In this document: positions 1 to 7,172 of the stretch, piece after piece
Numbering within the stretch: the stretch's first letter is position 1
How the letters are laid out: each line of letters begins with the position of its first letter
Assembly: GCA_002320485.1 (NCBI GenBank)
Contig: DCKW01000055.1
Location: 1 to 20,439 of the forward strand
DNA from: Micavibrio sp. UBA1664
Lineage (GTDB): Bacteria; Pseudomonadota; Alphaproteobacteria; Micavibrionales; UBA1664
DNA length: 20,439 bases
Reading direction: 5' to 3'
Position numbers and translations under genes: made by a program
Notes under the pieces: generated by a model
The model's input: the letters and a program-made list of their open reading frames with translations, nothing else
Told to the model about the DNA's origin: nothing
The model's database searches: none

Positions 1-603
1 TTCCTGATGGCGCGTTTTGGCGGTCTGGATGCGGTGGGATATTATGAAGTTGCCTATAAAATTGCATCACAGGCAAGAATTTTCATTTTCTTTATCGGGC
101 AAAATATCGGGCCGGTTCTCGCCAGCTTATGGTCGCAAAATCAGGACAATTTTTATGCCTTTTATAGACTATTATATGCTCGCCTTTCCCTGTTTGCCAT
201 ACTCGTTGCAACAGGTATCACACTATTATCACCAGTCATCAGTGTAATAATGCTAGGTGAAATACAACCACTATTTTGCGTATTTGCAGCCCTGACGGCG
301 GCAGGGTCCGCATTTCACATTGCCGCCATGCCGTCTGAACTAGCCGCCGTGGCGATCGGAACCCTGCGGTATAATATTCAGGGAACATTGACGGCCTTTA
401 CCACCCTTATGATAACAGGGTTTGCCCTCGGTCATGTATACGGTGCGATCGGGGTGGCGTGCGCTGTATTGATCTCTTCGCTGCTGGCTTCTGCAACCCC
501 TGTTTATTATGGACACAGGATTTTCCAACTTGGATCTATGCCGGGATTGAAAAATAATCTACACTTGAAAAACTTGTTAACCGCTGTTTTAAAACGAGGA
601 TAA
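1..603 (+). CDS. Polysaccharide flippase, Wzx/MATE-like, C-terminal part (5' end outside window)
   Basis: The reading frame is open from base 1, so the gene starts outside the window and only about 200 C-terminal residues are visible. These are strongly hydrophobic, with roughly five membrane segments (around residues 25-45, 57-82, 88-106 and two between 125 and 170) and a basic cytoplasmic tail. That pattern fits the C-terminal half of a lipid-linked oligosaccharide flippase of the polysaccharide biosynthesis family, which moves undecaprenyl-linked repeat units across the inner membrane. The next gene, a glycosyltransferase, begins one base after the stop (TAA then T then ATG), so the two are almost certainly co-transcribed. 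The family call rests on membrane topology and context; no diagnostic motif is visible in this part, so another multi-span export protein cannot be excluded. Confidence 0.72.
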   Translation, partial: FLMARFGGLDAVGYYEVAYKIASQARIFIFFIGQNIGPVLASLWSQNQDNFYAFYRLLYARLSLFAILVATGITLLSPVISVIMLGEIQPLFCVFAALTAAGSAFHIAAMPSELAAVAIGTLRYNIQGTLTAFTTLMITGFALGHVYGAIGVACAVLISSLLASATPVYYGHRIFQLGSMPGLKNNLHLKNLLTAVLKRG

Positions 604-604
604 T

Positions 605-1645
605 ATGAAGATATTAATGTTTCCCGGCCCTGATACGGTTCAGCATAATTTATATATCGACATAATTGCCAATACTATACGCGCGCAAGATGTTGATGTA
701 CAAGGATGGCGTCCGTATGAAGCCTTCAAAACGGCGGATGTATTTCATGTGCATTGGCCCGAAATCATTCCCTTCATTAAAATTCACCCCCGGAAAAAAT
801 ATCTGTATCCTTATATCGAATGGAATTTTTTCAGTACAATACAACGCATTAAAAGCAAAGGGGGAATCATTGTATGGACCGTCCATAATCTGCAACCGCA
901 TGATATCAACAAGCTAGACAAAGCTGAGTGGGAACGTTTTATCACACGCTTTTCAAAAGAAGTGGATCGCTATATCACTCTTACCGATTCATCACAAAAA
1001 GAAATTGAAAATCTTTATCCCGAATTAAAGGGAAAACCGAATTATATTTGCCATCACCCACATTACGAACTGGTTCACAAGGATATGTCATCTTTACGCC
1101 ATCGCTTCGGTATTCGTGAAGATGAAGCCGTATTCGGACTGATCGGATCGTTGACTGCCGCAAAGGGTGCGGACAAACTGATTAACGAGTTTATGACATC
1201 AATCCCAGACAATGCCGTATTATTCTTGGCGGGAAAGCCATCGCCTGAAATTGAAGCACTGATAGACAAGGCACAATTACAAAACAGCCGCATTATCACT
1301 GTACCTCGCTTCCTGTCAGATCAGGAAGTGCAGGATTATCACCAGATGGTGGATATGACCGTATTCCTCTCTGATACGCATTTGAATTCCGCAACGGTAT
1401 TTCAATCGCTTTCAAATAATATTCCTGTACGCCTTTATAAAACCGACACCAACATATATATTGCATCGATTGTCGGCAATCAGTGGCTTAGTTTTATTGA
1501 CGAAAATGGGATAATTAACGATGATTTAATACGCACGCTAATAAGTAATCGAAATCGCAAACAGTCACTCTGTAATCTAACGCCATTTTCACCCATAGAA
1601 GTCGCAAGGCAACATATTGAGGCATATACATCCTCTAACGATTAA
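605..1645 (+). CDS. Glycosyltransferase, GT-B fold (GT4-like), 346 aa
   Basis: The protein looks like a complete cytoplasmic GT-B glycosyltransferase for an exopolysaccharide or O-antigen repeat unit. The N-terminal domain has the pattern of a nucleotide-sugar transferase: a short beta strand at residues 1-6, HVHWPE at 48-53 and WTVHNLQ at 91-97. The C-terminal domain opens at about residue 176 with a strand-turn of the type FGLIGSLTAAKGADKL, which matches the GT4 nucleotide-binding start. The usual EX7E motif is not clear, so the donor site is divergent and sugar specificity cannot be told. A GAGGA Shine-Dalgarno sits just before ATG 605, within the end of the flippase gene, indicating translational coupling. 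The last 11 bases overlap the 3' end of the convergent glycosyltransferase on the minus strand. Confidence 0.75.
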   Translation: MKILMFPGPDTVQHNLYIDIIANTIRAQDVDVQGWRPYEAFKTADVFHVHWPEIIPFIKIHPRKKYLYPYIEWNFFSTIQRIKSKGGIIVWTVHNLQPHDINKLDKAEWERFITRFSKEVDRYITLTDSSQKEIENLYPELKGKPNYICHHPHYELVHKDMSSLRHRFGIREDEAVFGLIGSLTAAKGADKLINEFMTSIPDNAVLFLAGKPSPEIEALIDKAQLQNSRIITVPRFLSDQEVQDYHQMVDMTVFLSDTHLNSATVFQSLSNNIPVRLYKTDTNIYIASIVGNQWLSFIDENGIINDDLIRTLISNRNRKQSLCNLTPFSPIEVARQHIEAYTSSND

Positions 1646-2783
1646 GTGTTGCCCTGATACCATCCAGAATTTGTATTGCCGCAGTTTCGGACGTGTAATT
1701 TTGCATATGGGTTATACATGACAAGGCCGTTTTTGAAGTATCATTAAACTGCCCTACCGCCTTAAGCATTTTTTTCGCCAGATCATCGACGCTATAAGGA
1801 TCATGTACGAAACCTGTCTCGCCCTCAATAACAAGTTCAGGAACACACCCACAACGGTCGCTGACAATCACCGGGCACCCGTAATGCAGGGCCTCATTGA
1901 CAACCAATCCCCATGGTTCGCTCAAACTTGGTAAGACAAAGCATGTGGCCTTGGCATATTCATCATATAAATCCTGTCCTGCCTTGCTTCCGACAAAAAT
2001 TTGCATCGGATCAAACCCTAGCTCTGCGGCCTGTTTCTCTAACGCGGCTTGTTGCAATCCGCCCCCGACAATCATCAATTGTGCCGCAGGAATAGCCCGC
2101 TTTACGATTGCATAGGCTTCAAGTAACCGTCCCAGATTTTTTTCTTGTGATAATCGTCCGACATATAAAAAACGCGGAGCCTCAGCCGGAGCAGCAAGCT
2201 TCAAACGTTTTTGTAAAACAAGCGCCGTATTATAATCATGAGGCAATGCCGCCGCTTGACAGCGTTTATGCCAATGATCGCCTGAAACCCCATATGACAT
2301 TGCATATGCCCGCGCTCGAGTACCATAGCCAAACACACCATCAACCGATCTGAAAATAATTGTTTTAATCATTTTTTTGATAAAATTTTCCGGGCGGTCA
2401 AAAGCGGTGGAATCACAAAACATCATGATTTTTTTACGCCGCCATTTTAAAAGAGCGATCTGCGCCCAGACTTCCGGCTTCTCATAGCCCGACAAAACAG
2501 AGAGGTCGGCGTTGCTTTCCTTCGTTACACGAATAATCTCTCTCAACCGTGTTTTGAAATCAACAAGATCCAACGCCCCTTTAAATAGCAAGGTATAAGG
2601 ATATGTATGATATGATTCATCAATTCCGCTTAAGGTCTGACGATTGCCTTCCGTTTCCGCCATTTGAAAAAAACGAATATCAAATTCCTCAGGATCGTTG
2701 ATATTATGCAGGGCTGAAAATACGCCTCCTTTGTACCTCGACCATAAAATATTATGCCATATATCTACTTTTTTTTCACCCAT
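1635..2783 (-). CDS. Glycosyltransferase family 4, 382 aa
   Basis: This is a full-length retaining GT-B glycosyltransferase that would add a sugar to a lipid-linked glycan at the inner face of the cytoplasmic membrane. The GT4 C-terminal domain is clear: FLYVGRLSQEKNLGRLLEAY at about 205-224, a glycine-rich turn near 239-242, and the EX7E motif with E289 and E297 in the stretch SEPWGLVVNEAL, followed by GCPVIVSDRCGCVPELV-type donor-site residues. The start ATG lies two bases past the stop of the acetyltransferase gene, with GAGGG ahead of it, so it is the third gene of a minus-strand operon. Its upstream partners are both damaged, so its expression now depends on whatever drives the broken genes. 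Acceptor and donor sugars are unknown. Confidence 0.88.
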   Translation of the reverse strand: MGEKKVDIWHNILWSRYKGGVFSALHNINDPEEFDIRFFQMAETEGNRQTLSGIDESYHTYPYTLLFKGALDLVDFKTRLREIIRVTKESNADLSVLSGYEKPEVWAQIALLKWRRKKIMMFCDSTAFDRPENFIKKMIKTIIFRSVDGVFGYGTRARAYAMSYGVSGDHWHKRCQAAALPHDYNTALVLQKRLKLAAPAEAPRFLYVGRLSQEKNLGRLLEAYAIVKRAIPAAQLMIVGGGLQQAALEKQAAELGFDPMQIFVGSKAGQDLYDEYAKATCFVLPSLSEPWGLVVNEALHYGCPVIVSDRCGCVPELVIEGETGFVHDPYSVDDLAKKMLKAVGQFNDTSKTALSCITHMQNYTSETAAIQILDGIRATLNR

Positions 2784-2785
2784 GC

Positions 2786-3355
2786 TTAACCCTCTGACGG
2801 TTGCCTATTCTTGATTGTTTTTGCCGGATTGCCAGCACAAATTTCCGCATCCATTACATCATTTAGTACGACGCTACGTGCTCCTATAATTGCCCCATTG
2901 CCGATTGTTACGCCCGGAGCAATAAATGCACCCGCCGCGATCCAAGCCTCATCTTTGATAAGGATTGTTTTTTGCACCAACGGAAAATCTATTTTTTTAT
3001 AATCATGGGATGCGGCGCATAAATAACAATCCTGCGATATGACAGCGTTATCACCGATAATAATCGGCCCAAGGCTATAAAGCTCTGCTCTATCGCCAAT
3101 CCAGGAGTTATGCCCGATTTTGACTTTCCATGGATAGGTAACACGCGCTGAAGGCCGAATTAAAACATTTTCGCCAATTTCCGCCCCGAACAATGTCCAT
3201 AAAAATCGCCGCCATGCATACATGAATTGCGGTGAAGGATGTATCAACAATTATTGCACCAACCACCATAATTGAACAATGAAAGGAGACCGCCCACGAA
3301 AATCCTTTTCGATTTTAAATTTTGCGAGATCGGTGTATTTGCATGTGTCAGTCAT
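2786..3355 (-). pseudogene. WcaF-type colanic acid/EPS O-acetyltransferase interrupted by an in-frame TAA at codon 35
   Basis: Read from ATG 3355, codons 1-34 give a typical WcaF-family N-terminus (DLAKFKIEKDFRGRSPFIVQ followed by LWWLVQ). A TAA follows at 3251-3253, and the same frame then continues for 154 codons through SPQFMYAWRRF and a left-handed beta-helix of hexapeptide repeats, with the SHDY catalytic histidine region, to a TAA at 2786-2788. With the stop read through it would be 189 aa, the normal length for this family, which acetylates sugars using acetyl-CoA. ATG 3355 overlaps the stop of the upstream glycosyltransferase by eight bases, as in a coupled operon. The remaining 154-codon part could only start from TTG 3250, immediately after the TAA, with no Shine-Dalgarno. 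One base change (for example TCA to TAA) explains it. It could be a real nonsense mutation or a sequencing error. Confidence 0.85.
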
Positions 3356-4076
3356 ATTCACAATTTTCACAAGAGGATGCCACAGAGGTTAAAAGATTTT
3401 GTGCAATATGAATAGCCTTTTCCCGATCTGCTAGAAAGCTTTTTCGTGCCTGTTTCTTTAAATCATTCAATATATTGATATTATCTGTCACCCATTCTAT
3501 CGCGGCAGACGGAAAATCCTTATCCATCTTAAAAACCGCACCACATGGCCCTACCTGACTTTTTATGCAACCGAGATCGCGAGACAATATCGGTATACCC
3601 TGAGCCATAGCCTCGGCAATAACTGTCGGCTGGGCCTCGTTACGTGTCGGGAAAATAAAAATATCAATGTCGGCATAAAATTGGGCCTTGTCTTTACCAT
3701 AGAGAGCACCACGATAATCCAATGCTTCCCCCAAATCTTTTTGTGCGGTTTCGATGGTTTTTGCATCCTGAGGAGTGGAGGTAGGGCCGGCCAGAACCCC
3801 CTGAATATTTACCCCTTGCCGCCTCAATTCTTTTATCGATTGAATAAAGTCAGATAATCCTTTGTTTTCATTAAGATTGCTGATTAATCCTATTTTTAAA
3901 ACATCTTCATTTCGATACTGCTTGACGGGCGTTAAAACAGGATCAACAAACGCAGAGTTGGAAATCACCAGATTTGTTGCCGCTTTATCATATAGCTTTG
4001 AAAATTTTTGGGCCATAGTATGACATAAAAAAATATGTGTTCGCTTATTACTCAAAATCCAAACGAGTATTTGCAT
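3348..4076 (-). pseudogene. Glycosyltransferase family 4, N-terminal half missing
   Basis: The 242 codons encode mainly the C-terminal domain of a GT4 glycosyltransferase: the inter-domain region (LVISNSAFVDP at about 36-46), the strand-turn KIGLISNLNENKGLSDF at 61-77, and an EX7E motif with E147 and E155 in RNEAQPTVIAEAMAQG. About 130-180 N-terminal residues expected of the family are absent. The frame stays open upstream of ATG 4076 to a stop at 4140-4142, and the residues as far as about 4103 (YYIDRKN) still look like family sequence, but there is no Shine-Dalgarno and no acceptor-binding domain. The truncation point coincides with that of the plus-strand glycosyltransferase fragment that begins here. 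It overlaps the acetyltransferase start by eight bases. Most likely a broken, non-functional gene left by rearrangement. Confidence 0.8.
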
Positions 4077-4091
4077 TAATATATTTTTGCG

Positions 4092-4715
4092 ATCAATGTA
4101 ATAAACACAGACATGTTCGACCCCGCCTTTGGTGCAGGCTCATGGCAAGAACGGTTCAAAAGCAATCCTGAAACCGTGTTGGTCCTTTATTCCGGTAATC
4201 TGGGTCGCAAACAAGGGTTGGAGACAATTGTTGATGCGGCACGCCTGTTACAGGCCAATAAAGATATTCACTTTATTGTCAGCGGCGATGGCGCCGGACG
4301 CGAAGACATGATGAAACATGCAGAAGGGCTGAATAATATTACTTTTATACCGCTACAGCCTATGGAGGATTTCAGACATCTGATGATCGCGGCGGATATT
4401 CATTTATTGCCACAAAAGGCAGGGGCCGCCGATCTGGTCATGCCATCAAAGCTTGGCAATATCCTGGCAAGCGGGCGACCTGTTGTCACAGGTGCGGCGC
4501 CGGGCACACAAGTTTTAGACGCTATTCAAAAATGCGGGATCGCCGTCGAACCTGAAAATAGCCAAGCCTTCGCCGAGGCCATCCGAACGCTTGCAATGGA
4601 CAAGGCTCTGCGTCTGGAAATGGGAAAACACAGTATAGAGCGGGCAAAAACGGATTGGAGCAAGCAAGGTATTTTGCATAAAATGGAAGCATTACTAAGC
4701 GGGAACAAGCCGTAA
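4092..4715 (+). pseudogene. WcaI-like glycosyltransferase, C-terminal half only
   Basis: From ATG 4113 there are 200 codons, and homology-like sequence starts about seven codons earlier (INVINTD before MFDPAFG), downstream of a stop at 4077-4079. What remains is the C-terminal domain of a GT4 enzyme of the WcaI type: VLVLYSGNLGRKQGLETIVD at about 22-41, a GDG turn at 58-60, and ADLVMPSKLGNILASGRPVV at about 106-125, the donor-sugar site of this subgroup. WcaI-type enzymes are about 400 aa, so the N-terminal acceptor domain is missing. No Shine-Dalgarno precedes ATG 4113. It lies head to head with another glycosyltransferase cut at the same place. It is best read as a gene remnant; a translated C-terminal fragment is possible but unlikely to be active. 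Confidence 0.78.
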
Positions 4716-5011
4716 GCAGTAGGTCATATGACCAATTATGCAGTGACGCTACAAATATTTTCCTGATGATCGAAAAAGTTATTAAAAATTTTCTTCCAAA
4801 TTCCTTCAAAATTCGATGTAAGATATTAATCGCGTCACAGCAAAATTATAGTTATTGCTTACAAGGATGGATTGGAAGGTCAAGCATAATTATGTAACTG
4901 CCCGCTTTACCAGTTCCGCCACAGGGGCAAAGCGTTCATGTTGAAGCTTGCAGACTGGATAATAATCACATACGCTGATTTTGCAAGAAAATAGTTTGGA
5001 AAAATAAAAAA
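4716..5011. other. Intergenic stretch of about 300 bases without a gene
   Basis: No open frame with a credible start lies here. The sequence is AT-rich in its first half. On the minus strand it contains a 32-base tRNA-Leu-like 5' fragment (4897-4928), listed separately. No clear terminator follows the truncated glycosyltransferase. The promoter of the exoD-like gene is presumably in the last 100 bases, but I see no convincing -35/-10 pair. Confidence 0.6.
4897..4928 (-). other. tRNA-Leu-like 5' fragment
   Basis: On the minus strand the sequence from 4928 reads GCCCCTG, TG, then GCGGAACTGGTAAAGC. This closely follows the acceptor 5' strand, the TG at positions 8-9 and the D arm of bacterial tRNA-Leu (GTGGCGGAACTGGTAGA type). 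Beyond about 4897 no anticodon stem, variable arm or TPsiC arm can be made, so this is not a working tRNA. Such half-tRNA pieces can be left by site-specific integration or recombination at tRNA genes. A chance match cannot be excluded over 32 bases. Confidence 0.35.
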
Positions 5012-5620
5012 GTGACCGAAACGCCGCGTTCTATCAATCAAATCCTTCATGAGATATCCGGAGAAATAACAGATAAAACAATATCATTAGGCGAATTGGT
5101 TGATTTTCTACATGAGCGTGGTTTTGGGGTTTTACTGTTTTTGTTTGCCCTGCCCATGGCATTACCCCTACCCGTCCCGCCCGGCATAAATTTATTGTTT
5201 GCGACGCCGCTGCTATTCTTATCCTTCCAATTATTATATGGGGCCAAAAAACCTTGGTTGCCCCCATTTTTAAGAAAGCGCGAATTTAATAAAACCGCCT
5301 TTGACAAAATGGTAAAGCAGGGCGACCCATGGCTCAAACGCCTGTCATGGTTTATCCGGCCCAGGCTCGGATTTGTTACCCAAGGGTGGGTATCGCATAT
5401 CGTGGGCTTGTTCAGTTTATTGTTCGCATTATGCATATGCATTCCCATTCCCCTTACCAACACCGTACCAAGTTTTGCCGTCCTATTAATGGCCGTAGGC
5501 TTGCTCATGCGTGATGGCCTGGCAATTATTGCAGGGATGGTCATAGGATCTGCATGGATAGGGATTTTGGCAACCCTAGGAATCAGTGGATTAAAGGCCT
5601 TGATTCAGATGCTGTTTTAA
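5012..5620 (+). CDS. ExoD family protein (exopolysaccharide synthesis), 202 aa
   Basis: The protein matches the ExoD family of alphaproteobacterial inner-membrane proteins: a polar N-terminus, SLGELVDFLHERGFGVLLFL at about 26-45, then a proline-rich membrane region (LPMALPLPVPPGINLLFATP at 47-66), a basic loop with KKPWLPPFLRKRE and DPWLKRLSWFIRPR, and a second membrane block with CIPIPLTNTVPSFAVLLMAVG and a final hydrophobic segment. ExoD was found in Sinorhizobium as needed for exopolysaccharide production and alkali tolerance; its biochemical role is not known. Translation starts at GTG 5012, with only a weak GGA upstream. The dsbB-like gene begins six bases after its stop, so the pair is probably one transcript. 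It sits beside the polysaccharide locus, which agrees with the family name but does not prove a link. Confidence 0.85.
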   Translation: MTETPRSINQILHEISGEITDKTISLGELVDFLHERGFGVLLFLFALPMALPLPVPPGINLLFATPLLFLSFQLLYGAKKPWLPPFLRKREFNKTAFDKMVKQGDPWLKRLSWFIRPRLGFVTQGWVSHIVGLFSLLFALCICIPIPLTNTVPSFAVLLMAVGLLMRDGLAIIAGMVIGSAWIGILATLGISGLKALIQMLF

Positions 5621-5626
5621 CCAATA

Positions 5627-6193
5627 GTGATGCCCATGATAACACGCCTGTTTAATGCCGCATTCAAATGCCCGTATTTTATCTTAACCGCGCTTGGCAC
5701 AATTTCATTTCTGGCCTTGGCCTTTGCCTTGACCAGCCAGTATGTATTCGGTTTATATCCATGTGAATTTTGCCTGTATCAACGTATTCCTTACGCGGTT
5801 GTTATTGCCCTTTCAATATTCGGATTAATGGCCACAAAGATGATGGGCCGTCAGTATGGAGCTTTCAATATCGCTTTGTGCGCTATTGCATATCTAATAA
5901 ACAGTGCAATTGCCTTTTACCATGTCGGAATTGAGCAAAACTGGTGGGCCTCAGGTTGCGCCATGCCGGACTTTTCAGGGTTGTCACCGGATCAGATCCG
6001 CAACGCTATTGCATCCGCCCCTGCGGTGAGCTGCAGTGAGGCTGCGTGGACATTATTTGGGATTTCCATGGCGGGATATAATGTGATTATTTGCATGGGT
6101 CTGGGGGTGTATGCCTTGATCGCCAACCATACAGTCAAGCAGGCCAAGCGCGGCAAATCACGCGAATGCCACACAAACGATAAAACGAATTAA
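5627..6193 (+). CDS. dsbB: DsbB-type disulfide bond formation protein, 188 aa
   Basis: An inner-membrane quinone reductase of the DsbB family, which re-oxidises the periplasmic thiol oxidase DsbA. Four hydrophobic segments are visible (about 18-40, 55-70, 78-98, 142-166). The first periplasmic pair is C46-E-F-C49, followed at once by LYQRIPY, the arginine-bearing quinone-site motif. The second cysteine pair is C111 and C136 in the long periplasmic loop. Length is usual for the family. The start is uncertain: GTG 5627, ATG 5630 or ATG 5636 are all in frame and none has a good Shine-Dalgarno. The gene follows the exoD-like gene by six bases. Its stop abuts, with no base between, the stop of the convergent 67-aa gene (TAATTA), so the two transcripts must overlap at their ends. 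Confidence 0.9.
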   Translation: MMPMITRLFNAAFKCPYFILTALGTISFLALAFALTSQYVFGLYPCEFCLYQRIPYAVVIALSIFGLMATKMMGRQYGAFNIALCAIAYLINSAIAFYHVGIEQNWWASGCAMPDFSGLSPDQIRNAIASAPAVSCSEAAWTLFGISMAGYNVIICMGLGVYALIANHTVKQAKRGKSRECHTNDKTN

Positions 6194-6397
6194 TTAGTTA
6201 GGGGCCTTTTTCAAACTACATATACCAAGGCTTATGCAAGCTAGCCCATATGAGTATGACATTGCATCCTTTAATGGTAAATGAGCCCCTTCACTTTTAG
6301 CCGCAGCATATAACATTGTACCTGGAACAGCAGGCATAGATCCAACCAAGGCAAACGCACAAGCCGCGGCACCTAGAGTTTTTTGTACTGGAGTCAT
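6194..6397 (-). CDS. Small membrane protein of unknown function, 67 aa
   Basis: This is a short gene with good start signals: AAGGA lies eight bases before ATG 6397. The product has two hydrophobic stretches, about residues 8-32 and 45-60, separated by a short polar segment (KSEGAHLPLKD), so it could be a two-span inner-membrane hairpin or an exported protein with an uncleaved anchor. It has cysteines at 13, 54 and 59 and no lipobox. I do not recognise a family. It is monocistronic: a bidirectional terminator separates it from the HNH gene upstream, and its stop touches the dsbB stop on the other strand. Start signals and its exact fit in the gap support it being real. Confidence 0.6.
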   Translation of the reverse strand: MTPVQKTLGAAACAFALVGSMPAVPGTMLYAAAKSEGAHLPLKDAMSYSYGLACISLGICSLKKAPN

Positions 6398-6436
6398 AAT
6401 AATTCCTTTTCATATTTGTATCATAGCCAAACTAGC

Positions 6437-6464
6437 AAAAACACGCTGAAGTTGGCGAGTTTTT
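6437..6464 (-). terminator. Rho-independent terminator after the HNH nuclease gene (bidirectional)
   Basis: The arms AAAAACACGC and GCGAGTTTTT pair with one A-A mismatch around an eight-base loop, and both strands carry a T run of five or six after the stem. On the minus strand the hairpin begins at the TAA of the HNH gene, so it ends that transcript and separates it from the 67-aa gene. Confidence 0.6.
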
Positions 6465-7066
6465 TAATCCCTTAATTCACTATCCCAATAAAGAAAATCC
6501 CCCCAAGATTCATGTAGGAAATTTGGAGGGAATTTTTTACCGTTTCTTTGTAATTCGTAGACGGTGGGCTGTTTCGGACTTTTCATGGGAAACATATTGG
6601 CCTTGTCAGGCATTTTGCCGCCCTTTGCCGTATTACAATCACGACAGGCGGCGACAATATTATCCCAACTGGTCAGACCACCGCGGCATCGCGGTATCAC
6701 ATGGTCGAAGGTTAAATGTGATGTCTTAAATTCCTCTCCGCAATACTGACAGCACCATTCATCGCGGAGGAAAACGTTAAAACGCGTAAAAACGGGGCTG
6801 TCAGATTGCGGCACATAGTCCTTCAGTGCAAGAACGGATGGCAGCCTCATATCCATTGAGGGAGAGCTAACTATCCGTTCATACTCGCTGATGATTGTGA
6901 CGCTGTCACGAAAAATGGCCTTAACAGCATCCTGCCAAGGCCATATAGAAAGAGGAAAATATGAAAGCGGTCTGTAATCTGCGTTTAATATGAGCGCCGG
7001 GTAATTTTGCAGAGAGTCGATTTCATGATTGAGAAACCGTTCCCGTGATTCGGGTTCAATATACAT
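6464..7066 (-). CDS. HNH endonuclease domain protein, 200 aa
   Basis: A single-domain HNH nuclease of a form common in alphaproteobacterial chromosomes. After an N-terminal region (ALILNADYRPLSYFPLS at about 24-40, typical of this group) the HNH core runs from about 95 to 150. It has zinc pair C106-x2-C109, the catalytic D121-H122 in LTFDHVIPRCRGG, N136 in WDNIVAAC, and the second zinc pair C141-x2-C144 followed by N145, where a third histidine stands in some subgroups. The C-terminus is specific to the family. Proteins of this group are single chromosomal genes with no partner methylase; none is seen here, so it is unlikely to be a classical restriction enzyme. Its target is unknown. The gene is followed at once by a terminator and preceded by a 103-base gap with a long inverted repeat. 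Confidence 0.87.
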   Translation of the reverse strand: MYIEPESRERFLNHEIDSLQNYPALILNADYRPLSYFPLSIWPWQDAVKAIFRDSVTIISEYERIVSSPSMDMRLPSVLALKDYVPQSDSPVFTRFNVFLRDEWCCQYCGEEFKTSHLTFDHVIPRCRGGLTSWDNIVAACRDCNTAKGGKMPDKANMFPMKSPKQPTVYELQRNGKKFPPNFLHESWGDFLYWDSELRD

Positions 7067-7130
7067 GAGCTACACCCGAGGCTGACAAGCCTGAACCCCT
7101 TATGGGATATAGGCTAGACCATTTCGATAA

Positions 7131-7172
7131 TGATATAAAACATGGCCGTTTATCCATGTTCCCATTATATCA
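7131..7172. repeat. Long imperfect inverted repeat overlapping the stop of the 45-aa gene
   Basis: TGATATAA at 7131-7138 is the exact complement of TTATATCA at 7165-7172. Just inside, AACATGG at 7139-7145 pairs with CCATGTT at 7154-7160 around an eight-base loop; a four-base bulge (7161-7164) lies on one side. That makes 15 pairs in all. On the minus strand the inner stem is followed by TTTTATAT, so it may act as a weak terminator or mRNA-end structure for the 45-aa gene, whose TGA lies within the repeat. It could also be an operator for the HNH gene. Confidence 0.55.

Noticed and set aside
3251..3253. Codon reassignment or programmed read-through of TAA in the acetyltransferase gene
   Set aside because: TAA ends many intact genes in the window, including the flippase, dsbB and UDP-glucose dehydrogenase, so TAA is a normal stop; no recoding signal is evident.
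5047..5544. A 165-codon minus-strand frame
   Set aside because: Shadow of the ExoD family gene; polar mixture without domain, start signal or context.
6464..7066. Restriction-modification system built on the HNH gene
   Set aside because: No methyltransferase or specificity gene nearby; the protein belongs to a common stand-alone chromosomal group.
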